DNA from: Proteobacteria bacterium UBA1673
GTDB taxonomy: Bacteria; Pseudomonadota; Gammaproteobacteria; Comchoanobacterales; Comchoanobacteraceae
Assembly (NCBI GenBank): GCA_002320385.1
Contig: DCKN01000050.1
Location: 1 to 15,767, forward strand
Direction: 5' to 3'
Length of the DNA stretch: 15,767 bases
Shown here: positions 1-6,458 of the stretch, one piece after another
How positions within the stretch are numbered: the first letter of the stretch is position 1
How the letters are laid out: the number at the start of each line of letters is the position of its first letter
The notes under the pieces: model-generated
Databases searched by the model: none
What the model saw: only the letters and a program-made list of their open reading frames with translations
What the model was told of the DNA's origin: nothing
Made by a program: the position numbers and the translations under genes

Positions 1-57
1 AGTAAAAGAAGTACCGATAATAGCTAATCAATCATTGGGCAGTACATGGTTTGTTGC

Positions 58-948
58 TTATGAGTCTGTACAATCTGGAGTACCACTACTGAAGTTCGTG
101 ACGGTATATTGCTTTGTTTTACCACAGATTGTCACGCTAACGGTGTCTCCGTTTCTTGAAACATCGGAAATACTTCCATATTGTTCGAGACTTTTTAACG
201 TACAATAATAATTATCGGCCCAACTTTGTATTTCTTGAAGTTTAGTACATAAGTCAGCGGAGCAGCCTTTGGTGCAGTCCCAGCCGTTTTTGATATTACT
301 TGCACTAAGCATTATCTGTGTGGTTTTTGTTTCTTTACATTGTGTCTGCCAAATTTTCTGCAAGTAACCAGATCGGCACCCTAACTTAGTAGGATCAATA
401 GTGTTTGCGCTACTTGATCCATCAGAGATGATTGTCGCAACGCTATTACATAAACTATCTTCATTCTTTTCTTTTTGCTGCTTGCATTTATTTATAATAC
501 TTTTAACATTACGGCAGGTAATGACCTGGGGATTATCATAATAACCACAGCCATGCATTGTGGGTGAACAGTTTTGGCCACCAGTCCCCGTTGGGTAATA
601 TTTTGGGTTTTGGGTACATTGCGTTGCAAAATCGTCCAGAACGCCCAGGAAGTCTGCTTTTCCTACCGTAGCCTTTGGACAGTCATCTGGCCACGTTATC
701 CAATAACCCCCTATGCCTAGCTCAACATACGCGGCTCTTGATGTGGTTTTCAACTTCTTAAATTCCTCACCAAAAACACCCAGTTTTAGTAAATTCGAAA
801 TACACGACGCTCCTTCTGAGGATACATCTAGTTGCGGACAATCACCAAGCGCTTGTAAGCACACGAGACAGGAAATGCTCGCAAGCAAGGTTTTAAATCC
901 GCTAAAGCGGCATCGGTTCTCGTTTTGGGATTGATTCATTGTGCGCAT
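58..948 (-). CDS. Exported cysteine-rich protein of unknown function
   Basis: The reading frame encodes 296 residues. The N-terminus is polar and basic, followed by a hydrophobic stretch at about residues 19-35 that ends in Ala-Leu-Gly before Asp36. This is a plausible Sec signal peptide cut after Gly35. The predicted mature part (about 261 residues) has 17 cysteines spread over its whole length, at 37, 49, 90, 111, 127, 134, 145, 155, 167, 191, 204, 225, 229, 234, 249, 275 and 293. This suggests a disulfide-stabilised periplasmic or secreted protein. There is no clear lipobox. I recognise no family. The start could be the ATG at 948 or the one three codons later at 939; neither has a convincing Shine-Dalgarno. 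A promoter candidate lies at 981-1009. The next gene in the same direction is about 270 bp upstream, so this is probably its own transcription unit. That it is coding and exported is fairly sure; its role is unknown. Confidence 0.8.
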   Translation of the reverse strand: MRTMNQSQNENRCRFSGFKTLLASISCLVCLQALGDCPQLDVSSEGASCISNLLKLGVFGEEFKKLKTTSRAAYVELGIGGYWITWPDDCPKATVGKADFLGVLDDFATQCTQNPKYYPTGTGGQNCSPTMHGCGYYDNPQVITCRNVKSIINKCKQQKEKNEDSLCNSVATIISDGSSSANTIDPTKLGCRSGYLQKIWQTQCKETKTTQIMLSASNIKNGWDCTKGCSADLCTKLQEIQSWADNYYCTLKSLEQYGSISDVSRNGDTVSVTICGKTKQYTVTNFSSGTPDCTDS

Positions 949-980
949 CTGTGATGACCTATTGAAATAAAGTTAAATTA

Positions 981-1009
981 ATATTAACAATAAGTGCGAC
1001 ATCGGTCAA
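981..1009 (-). promoter_or_regulatory. Candidate sigma-70 promoter of the Cys-rich protein gene
   Basis: On the minus strand TTGACC (1009-1004) is followed after 17 nt by TAATAT (986-981). This is a good -35 and a fair -10, ending about 33 nt before the ATG at 948. The -10 sits in an AT palindrome (TTAATATTAA). Confidence 0.45.
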
Positions 1010-1222
1010 TCATCCTATGTGCAATACGACAGGCCGTAGTGCATTGTGATCCTGTTAATGAAGCGCGAAAAAAACCAGAATCTTCGCCAGCATACCACTG
1101 ATGCATTGGTGCAGGCGTTAATCATCACGATTGCACGATAGAAAACCAATCCAGACCACATGTATCTAAGCTTCGCAAACAAATAATCACTGTACCATCG
1201 CGCAATGACTCATAAAATTCCG

Positions 1223-1834
1223 CTATCTGGGTAGAGATCTTGCAAGCTGCCTAACTTTGGTCATATGACGATCAAACGTTTGCTGAGACATATGAGGCAA
1301 CACCTCATAAAACCGCAGATATTTGGTTCGCATCCCGCCGAGTGAAAATACAGATTTTTTCAGACGACGATAAGGAATATTATCAAAGATTGAAAAGCTA
1401 AAGTATGCGATCATCGGGCCGCCATAAGTAATTGAAACAATCCCTAGCTTTCCTTTCATTGCCCCGGGAATAGGGTAGCCATAATTTTTAAAATACTTAC
1501 TTTGGGGAAACATGGATTGATAACTAAAAAACCAGGTTGGGTGTAGCACCCAATCAATCCAGTTTTCTGTGATCGCGTTTAGTCGAAGATTATGACAAGG
1601 ACTAATCAGAAACATCACGTCCGCTGACTCAAGACGTTTACGATAATCCAAAACAGCCTGCGGCGGAGGATTAATACTGCTTCGATAAAATGGTAGTTGT
1701 TCTGGCTCATGAAAAAGTTCTATCAGATCGATATCATGACCACATTGTTCTGCCTCATCAATAAATGTCTGTTTGACGTGTGCGTTAAAAGAATGCTTAT
1801 TGTCAGGATGGCCAAAAATGATACAGATTTTCAT
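1223..1834 (-). CDS. Flavodoxin-fold NAD(P)H:quinone oxidoreductase-like protein
   Basis: The 203-residue product opens with MKICIIFGHPD and a Ser-Phe-Asn at 15-17, the phosphate/FMN-binding loop typical of the NQO1/MdaB/KefF flavodoxin-like family. A second family segment follows at about residues 73-98 (FLISPCHNLRLNAITENWID), matching the usual FxxPxWWxxxPAxLKxWiD region, though the aromatic WW pair is replaced. A third, SITYGGP, lies in the middle of the C-terminal half. Such proteins are cytosolic FMN/FAD enzymes that reduce quinones by two electrons or regulate potassium efflux channels. No kef-type channel is next to it. I chose the ATG at 1834 because family members start right at the first beta strand; an in-frame GTG at 1846 would add MGRC. 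A TATTAT at 1856-1851 with a weak TTGGTG upstream is a possible promoter. The fold is fairly sure; substrate and partner are not. Confidence 0.8.
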   Translation of the reverse strand: MKICIIFGHPDNKHSFNAHVKQTFIDEAEQCGHDIDLIELFHEPEQLPFYRSSINPPPQAVLDYRKRLESADVMFLISPCHNLRLNAITENWIDWVLHPTWFFSYQSMFPQSKYFKNYGYPIPGAMKGKLGIVSITYGGPMIAYFSFSIFDNIPYRRLKKSVFSLGGMRTKYLRFYEVLPHMSQQTFDRHMTKVRQLARSLPR

Positions 1835-2200
1835 ACAACGACCCACTCAGATAATAAGCATCAGTATGCCACAGCACCAAGGGCGCGCACAATGGGATGC
1901 GCTTGATTAATCATGCGGTTGTAATACGACTCGGCTGAGCATGCACTGATTTGACAAATAGCGACATGCCCTCTAAAAGAATCACAAAATAGATAGACAA
2001 GGTGGCAATGGCTTTGTGTGATAGGCTAGACCATAGATTGCCGGCACGATACGCAAAACTATGAAAAAAATCCAGCAAGGGCTTGTAGTTATGCCGGTAA
2101 CTAGCGATAATACTACTCGAGCTGAGCAAAGACAGTCGGTATCTATAAGCCCACAACCAAGTAACATCAGCGACATCAATCACGCAAAGAGGACGCAATC
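1835..2200. other. Intergenic region between divergent quinone-reductase-like gene and lysS
   Basis: About 366 bases separate the two divergent genes. I see no convincing gene here: reading frames exist on both strands but overlap each other and the lysS start and have unnatural composition. There is no release-factor-2 gene, which often precedes lysS in gammaproteobacteria, and no recognisable RNA element. The only signals are promoter candidates for the two flanking genes. Confidence 0.5.
1951..1979 (+). promoter_or_regulatory. Candidate promoter for lysS
   Basis: A perfect TTGACA (1951-1956) is followed after 17 nt by TAAAAG (1974-1979), a weak -10. It would give a leader of about 215 nt before the lysS ATG. 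The long leader and the imperfect -10 keep this tentative. Confidence 0.3.
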
Positions 2201-3721
2201 ATGGACAATCAGCAATGTGACGGACAAAAAAGAGATCAAGTCAAACAACGTCGAGAAAAGCTTGCCAAACTCCGTGAGCAAGGGTTTAACTACCCCAACG
2301 ATGCGCGTCCACAGCATCTTGCAAATGCCATCACAGGCGAGCCAAGTTACGCAGATGCCAGCCAAGAGCAATTGGCCGAGCAAAAAATTGCAGTGAGCAT
2401 TGCTGGGCGCATGATGACGCGGCGTTTGATGGGTAAAGCCAGCTTTTTCAATATCCAAGATCGCAGTGGGCAAATACAAGTCTATGCACGGGCCAATGAT
2501 TTGCCTGAGGGCATGTATGACGCCTTCAAAGATTGTGATTTAGGCGATGTATTATACATTGAAGGCCATGTGTTTAAGACCAAGGTAGGGGAGATCAGCG
2601 TTTATGCTTCAGCAATCCGTCTGCTGAGTAAATCATTACATCCGCTGCCAGATAAGTTTCATGGACTCACCGATATTGAAGCTTGCTACCGCAAGCGCTA
2701 CATCGATATTATGGTCAATGAGAAGTCCCGCGAACGTTTCAAAACCCGCAGCCGTGTGATTAGTTCCCTGCGTGACTTTTTACAACAAGCCGATTTCCTG
2801 GAAGTCGAAACGCCGATGATGCACGGTTTGACCAGCGGCGCCAGCGCAAAACCATTCCAGACCCATCATAACTGTCTAGGACGTGATTTGTTTTTACGCG
2901 TGGCCCCTGAACTACATTTAAAACGCTTGGTTGTCGGCGGCTTTGATCGAGTGTTTGAAATCAACCGGAATTTCAGAAACGAAGGCATGTCTACGCGGCA
3001 CAACCCTGAATTCACCATGGTCGAGTTTTATCAGGCCTATGCAGATTATCAAGTCATGATGGATTTGACCGAGCGATTACTTAAGCATGTGGTCACTCAA
3101 TGTTATCCCGATGGTAAAGTGGAAAACCAAGGTGAAGTACTGGATTTTAACAATTTTCAGCGCTTGACCATGACCGATGCGATTTGTCAGTATGTGGATG
3201 CACTCAATGCCGATAACATCAACGATCAAGAGCAGCTGGTGGCCATTGCCAAGGAAGCTGGTCAAGCGGTAGAGGGCAAGTGCTTGGGCGAGTTGCAGTT
3301 GATCATATTTGAAACACTGGTGGAACCCCAACTGATTCAGCCTTGTTTTGTGACGCATTATCCGACGGTGGTATCGCCACTGGCCAGACGAAGTGATGAC
3401 AATCCAGAAGTGACGGATCGATTTGAATTATTCATCGCGGGTAAAGAAATCGCCAATGCATTTTCTGAGCTCAATGATCCTGAAGATCAAGCGCAACGCT
3501 TTCAAGCACAACTAGAAGCCAAACAAGCCGGTGATGACGAAGCCATGGATTATGATCATGATTACATCAACGCACTAGAATATGGGTTGCCACCCACTGG
3601 CGGCGTCGGCATTGGCATTGATCGCTTGGTCATGTTATTGACAGACGCACCGTCGATCCGCGATGTGATTCTATTTCCATTGATGCGCCAGACCCAAGAC
3701 CCTGAGTGCATTGGCACTTAG
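2201..3721 (+). CDS. lysS: Lysyl-tRNA synthetase, class II
   Basis: This enzyme charges tRNA-Lys with lysine using ATP in the cytosol. The 506-residue length matches the usual bacterial enzyme (about 505 in E. coli). An N-terminal helix precedes an OB-fold anticodon-binding domain at about 65-145, and the class II catalytic core runs from about 160 to 497. Motif 1 is around FLEVETPMM (199-207), motif 2 is FRNEGMSTRHNPEF (258-271) with its ATP-contacting Arg, and motif 3 is GGVGIGIDRLVM (467-478). The segment RVAPELHLKRLVVGGFDRVFEIN is very close to the enterobacterial protein. The start is supported by AGAGGA about 7 nt upstream of the ATG. No prfB precedes it. The convergent HAD-like gene starts only 49 bp after the stop, and I see no clear terminator between them. 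No key residue appears to be missing. Confidence 0.97.
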   Translation: MDNQQCDGQKRDQVKQRREKLAKLREQGFNYPNDARPQHLANAITGEPSYADASQEQLAEQKIAVSIAGRMMTRRLMGKASFFNIQDRSGQIQVYARANDLPEGMYDAFKDCDLGDVLYIEGHVFKTKVGEISVYASAIRLLSKSLHPLPDKFHGLTDIEACYRKRYIDIMVNEKSRERFKTRSRVISSLRDFLQQADFLEVETPMMHGLTSGASAKPFQTHHNCLGRDLFLRVAPELHLKRLVVGGFDRVFEINRNFRNEGMSTRHNPEFTMVEFYQAYADYQVMMDLTERLLKHVVTQCYPDGKVENQGEVLDFNNFQRLTMTDAICQYVDALNADNINDQEQLVAIAKEAGQAVEGKCLGELQLIIFETLVEPQLIQPCFVTHYPTVVSPLARRSDDNPEVTDRFELFIAGKEIANAFSELNDPEDQAQRFQAQLEAKQAGDDEAMDYDHDYINALEYGLPPTGGVGIGIDRLVMLLTDAPSIRDVILFPLMRQTQDPECIGT

Positions 3722-3770
3722 TCTCATGGGCTATTTACGAGCGATACTACGGCAGCGTTGATCAAGTCTA

Positions 3771-5246
3771 TTAAAAGCTTGTCGTACTTGTGCTGTGGTC
3801 TGAGCTAGATGCGCTTGACGAACTAGACGAGCACGGTTGCTCAGAAGCACTTGGACCATCTCCAATCCTAGATGCATCGTCATATGGTGTCGAAGTTTCT
3901 GGCGATGGGGTCATGCGATCATGGTCAGTATGATCTTCCTCTTCAGAGGTTCTACGCGTTCTCTTGGCCGGGTTTTCATGTATTTCTTCTGCTTGGATGA
4001 ACGCATCAAAATCATCGATCCCTACATCATCAAATGCAAACATCGATTGCACGCCAATAAGATAGTCAGAGCTTCCCAAATTATCCTCAAGCGCAACATC
4101 ACCTGCAGTTTGTACATCAGCCGAGGTATGGTCAATCGGTAACTGGCCATCGTTGCTTAAAAATGGATTGGTGCCAGATATTGGCTCAAGAAGATAGTTC
4201 TGATAAGCCTGAGTCATCGGTACTAGCACATAATCCCATAATTCTCGCAAATTTGAAAAGACGGGGTAATTGCCAGTACCTTGTACCGTAATGATATCTT
4301 CGACATCGTTTTTTTCAGGATCATCAGTCTTATCAGCAAAAACCTGCTGTTGCTGCATATAATCAGCGAACCCGTCAGGGGTATTTAAATTCACGCCATA
4401 AGCTAGTGATAATATGGCCTTCAACTTAGTATTGTAGTTGTCTGCATCCACTGCATCAAGTTTTTGGGGTGAAAATTGATAGGTGCGTATGAGCGTGGCA
4501 ATGTCTTTCGCATAGAGTGAGCCCTCAAGCTTGCCTTTTTTACGCATCTCCTCATAGTAGTCATAGAGTTTATTCAAATGTTGTACATAATCGATAAATA
4601 AGTCACATGGAAACATATGTATCTGACAATTACTAGGAATCGATTGGGGATTATCCAAGAAAAATTGCCTCAATGTATCTAGGCCCTTTTCATTGGCTTG
4701 AGTATGTAAACGATCATCAAAAAAATACACGCGGTGTTGGTGATCTTGGTGTGCAAGATCAGCCAGTATCGTCGCAGCCAGATCACACTTATGATCAAAT
4801 GGCTTTGGGATATGATTTAGCGCTACCGAAGCATACTTTTGCAGGGTGCGTGGATAGTAGTGTGCTTCTGGATCATCAACCTGTGTGATATGCAAGCGAT
4901 CATCAAAAATCAAGGTTGAACCATCTCCGAGCCATGAAGAGACAATATCTCTCATTTCTGCAAGTATCAAATGAGCGAGGGGTGTCTTATTGTCACGTGC
5001 ATTAAGGCGATCACTAGGAGCATCTTTACGATTGGTAAATAGGCGCAAGGTTATTTGCGTATTCAGAATCTTGCTTGCCGCTAGCTGTGGAAAAACAATG
5101 GTTTTAATTTTTTCCAGTAAGGCATCTTTATAAAAAGACGGCATCTTCTTACAAGAGGGGACAAGCATGGTTAGGCAGCCATCAATATCGAAACAGAGGC
5201 TAACGTGGTCCTGCTTTTTTTTAGTCATCGGTTGAACAGATTTCAT
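3771..5246 (-). CDS. HAD-like protein A, paralogue of the protein at 12288-13562
   Basis: The product has 491 residues. The N-terminal part carries haloacid-dehalogenase hallmarks: LCFDIDGCL gives a DxD nucleophile motif (Asp20, Asp22), LRLFTNRKD gives a motif II Thr (Thr71), and VYFFDDR gives an acidic motif IV (Asp177-Asp178). The phrase FDDRLH occurs twice, at 114-119 and 176-181. Known HAD proteins are mostly Mg-dependent phosphohydrolases, so a cytosolic or translocated phosphatase is the likeliest activity, but the substrate cannot be told. Residues 330-355 (LRELWDYVLVPMTQAYQNYL) form a second block shared with the paralogue. From about 365 on the chain is low-complexity: acidic, then PAKRTRR (426-432), an EEED run, and a Ser-rich end (472-491). 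There is no signal peptide or membrane segment. AGGAATGAG precedes the ATG, and a near-perfect promoter lies at 5274-5303. The gene converges with lysS and stands alone. The HAD assignment is good; an effector role is only a guess. Confidence 0.85.
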   Translation of the reverse strand: MKSVQPMTKKKQDHVSLCFDIDGCLTMLVPSCKKMPSFYKDALLEKIKTIVFPQLAASKILNTQITLRLFTNRKDAPSDRLNARDNKTPLAHLILAEMRDIVSSWLGDGSTLIFDDRLHITQVDDPEAHYYPRTLQKYASVALNHIPKPFDHKCDLAATILADLAHQDHQHRVYFFDDRLHTQANEKGLDTLRQFFLDNPQSIPSNCQIHMFPCDLFIDYVQHLNKLYDYYEEMRKKGKLEGSLYAKDIATLIRTYQFSPQKLDAVDADNYNTKLKAILSLAYGVNLNTPDGFADYMQQQQVFADKTDDPEKNDVEDIITVQGTGNYPVFSNLRELWDYVLVPMTQAYQNYLLEPISGTNPFLSNDGQLPIDHTSADVQTAGDVALEDNLGSSDYLIGVQSMFAFDDVGIDDFDAFIQAEEIHENPAKRTRRTSEEEDHTDHDRMTPSPETSTPYDDASRIGDGPSASEQPCSSSSSSASSSDHSTSTTSF

Positions 5247-5273
5247 AATATTCTCATTCCTATTATGAGCTAC

Positions 5274-5303
5274 ATTATATCAAAAATGACCGATTAATGT
5301 CAA
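5274..5303 (-). promoter_or_regulatory. Near-perfect extended -10 sigma-70 promoter of HAD-like gene A
   Basis: On the minus strand TTGACA (5303-5298) is followed after 18 nt by TATAAT (5279-5274), with TGA directly in front of the -10 (extended -10). The predicted transcript would have a leader of about 20 nt. A second TATAAT lies further upstream on the same strand (about 5318-5313). Confidence 0.75.
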
Positions 5304-5320
5304 TTAATTTGAAATTATAC

Positions 5321-5354
5321 AATGGGATAGGGGTGGTTCAAAGGTCTAGAGAAA
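5321..5354. repeat. 34-bp dispersed element, copy 1
   Basis: This stretch, ending TAGAGAAA, matches 6351-6384 without gaps at 27 of 34 positions by eye. It lies directly upstream (minus strand) of the HAD-like gene A promoter; the other copy lies directly upstream of the decayed gene start at 6245-6322. Either a shared operator/upstream element or a leftover of promoter duplication. Confidence 0.5.
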
Positions 5355-5390
5355 ATAGCGCAGGTTTTAAACACACATCTTTGCTTTACC

Positions 5391-5433
5391 ATGGTGTCCA
5401 GCAACAATATTGGATGTCTGGACCGGACACCAT
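5391..5433. repeat. Inverted repeat with perfect 9-bp arms
   Basis: ATGGTGTCC (5391-5399) and GGACACCAT (5425-5433) are exact complements with a 25-nt spacer. Alternative inner arms GTCCAG (5396-5401) / CTGGAC (5418-5423) use the same bases. It lies downstream of the membrane protein gene that ends at 5491, so it could fold at the end of that transcript, but no U-run follows on either strand. Confidence 0.55.
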
Positions 5434-5490
5434 CAGTGAGGGGCTTTTGACTCATTAAGGAACGATCCCGTGTATCTTCCGGACTGTATC

Positions 5491-6228
5491 TTAACTACCA
5501 GAATCGCTTGTGTACGACCTTGGCCGAGCGCCTAGAGTACGTGCAGGCCCAGGAAAACGATCCGGTGTTGGTGGATTGTTTTTGTCTTGAGATCTATTTG
5601 CGCTGAAAAAACGCCCCAATCTCGGCCTTAACGTCATATTTTCTTCTTCTTTTCTTAGTCGATTAATATCGTTTATAGTCATCATTCTTGGTAGTCTTTG
5701 TTCAGATTCACGCATGTGCTGGCTAGGTTGAGTAGGCACTGCATGGTTGGTCTGTAGGTTGTTTTGGCTCTCTGGCATTGAAGAAATATCGTCTCTCAAA
5801 ATTCCACTGACCATCCCAAAAAAGATCGACTTTGCCAAGCATACGTTGACGACGAAGTTGAGACTCGATTCAATTGTGGTGAAGTTGGCGTACCATTTCG
5901 TATGCCATGTGGCCAAGATGATTAAGGGGGCAGCTGCAACTGCTTTAATCAAGGCTGATCTAGTCAACTCATTTACCTCTGAGTGGGTGTAGCCAAAGCT
6001 GCGTAGCATTTCGTATGTGCCTTTCATAAAAAGAAAAATCATACACCATGATTGAACGCTCAACAGGCCTATTGGTATGTTAAAGTAATATGATCCAGCG
6101 AAAATCAGTCCTATCAGCCATTTCATTGGATCGTAAAAATCTGATCTTCTCAGGCCTATTCTGAGTCGAATCGCCTCGATGAAGTGTGTTGTTTTTGTGT
6201 GTAGTGTTTTGAATATTGTTGCGATCAT
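5491..6228 (-). CDS. Small integral membrane protein with long charged tail, unknown family
   Basis: The product has 245 residues. A basic amphipathic N-terminus (RLRIGLRR at 21-28) precedes hydrophobic stretches at about 36-56, 57-69, 91-108 and 122-143, so three or four membrane segments. The last 100 residues are hydrophilic, rich in Arg, Glu, Pro and Ser, and end in TSDSGS; this part is presumably cytosolic or exposed. I recognise no family. AAGGAT lies 6 nt upstream of the ATG and a strong promoter at 6249-6277, so the start is well supported. It is the nearest upstream minus-strand gene to HAD-like gene A but has its own promoter, and the 244-bp gap contains another, so the two are not obviously co-transcribed. 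A diverged copy of its first 16 codons and leader sits just upstream (6245-6322). Confidence 0.75.
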   Translation of the reverse strand: MIATIFKTLHTKTTHFIEAIRLRIGLRRSDFYDPMKWLIGLIFAGSYYFNIPIGLLSVQSWCMIFLFMKGTYEMLRSFGYTHSEVNELTRSALIKAVAAAPLIILATWHTKWYANFTTIESSLNFVVNVCLAKSIFFGMVSGILRDDISSMPESQNNLQTNHAVPTQPSQHMRESEQRLPRMMTINDINRLRKEEENMTLRPRLGRFFSANRSQDKNNPPTPDRFPGPARTLGARPRSYTSDSGS

Positions 6229-6244
6229 CGCTTATCCTTTTTTG

Positions 6245-6322
6245 TTATATTATATCAATCTTATGCACGATAGTCAAGTGCGATGTTCTTGTTTGTAAAG
6301 TTTTGAATATTGATGTCATCAT
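6245..6322 (-). pseudogene. Decayed N-terminal copy of the membrane protein (remnant or leader ORF)
   Basis: A 25-codon frame on the minus strand runs from ATG at 6322 to TAA at 6247-6245. Its first 16 residues (MMTSIFKTLQTRTSHL) align without gaps to the start of the 5491-6228 protein (MIATIFKTLHTKTTHF), with 9 identities and mostly conservative changes. After that the similarity stops and the frame runs into the promoter of 5491-6228. The simplest reading is that a second tandem gene copy was deleted down to its first codons. The retained frame and synonymous-looking changes also allow a short upstream leader peptide. TAGTAT replaces the -10, and I see no good -35, so it may be silent. Confidence 0.55.
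6249..6277 (-). promoter_or_regulatory. Extended -10 sigma-70 promoter of the 5491-6228 membrane protein gene
   Basis: TTGACT (6277-6272) is followed after 17 nt by TATAAT (6254-6249) preceded by TGA. The -10 ends 20 nt before the ATG at 6228. Confidence 0.75.
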
Positions 6323-6350
6323 TGGCTATCAATTTTTATTGTATACTATC

Positions 6351-6384
6351 AATTGGATAGAGGCGGTTGATGGGTTTAGAGAAA
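6351..6384. repeat. 34-bp dispersed element, copy 2
   Basis: Gap-free match (27 of 34) to 5321-5354. It lies upstream (minus strand) of the decayed gene start at 6245-6322, in the equivalent place to copy 1 relative to HAD-like gene A. Confidence 0.5.
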
Positions 6385-6400
6385 AAACATGCAACCACTA

Positions 6401-6429
6401 TTGATCTAAAATAGTTTGTTGGATAACAT
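6401..6429 (+). promoter_or_regulatory. Weak promoter candidate for the orphan sensor gene
   Basis: TTGATC (6401-6406), 17 nt, TAACAT (6424-6429), ending 29 nt before the ATG at 6459. Each hexamer matches consensus at four positions, so the call is tentative. TAGGGA about 9 nt upstream of the ATG is a reasonable ribosome site. Confidence 0.3.
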
Positions 6430-6458
6430 AATTATTACTTAATACTAGGGAAAACCAT

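Larger units (their letters stand above)
6181..6360. repeat. Imperfect tandem duplication of a gene 5' end plus promoter, period about 94 bp
   Basis: The sequence from 6181 (inside the first codons of the membrane protein gene, running out through its start, ribosome site and -10) reappears from 6275 onwards. The first 38 positions match at 31 without gaps. Further out both copies have ATTGA followed by a -10-like hexamer on the minus strand (TATAAT in one, TAGTAT in the other). This is a direct tandem repeat of coding start plus promoter region. Confidence 0.65.

Noticed and set aside
1..57. Left edge of the window
   Set aside because: Only 57 bases before the stop of the Cys-rich gene; nothing can be supported there.
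58..948. Lipoprotein signal in the Cys-rich protein
   Set aside because: Cysteines at 27 and 30 are not preceded by a good lipobox; an ordinary signal peptide fits better.
1911..2198. 95-codon minus-strand frame upstream of lysS
   Set aside because: Needs a TTG start, overlaps other frames in the same gap and the lysS ribosome site, and has no ribosome site or family resemblance.
1835..2200. Possible prfB end or programmed frameshift upstream of lysS
   Set aside because: No release-factor motifs on either strand; the region does not read as coding.
2061..2396. Plus-strand frame overlapping the lysS start, considered as a leader gene
   Set aside because: It runs deep into lysS in another frame, has low-complexity composition and no ribosome site.
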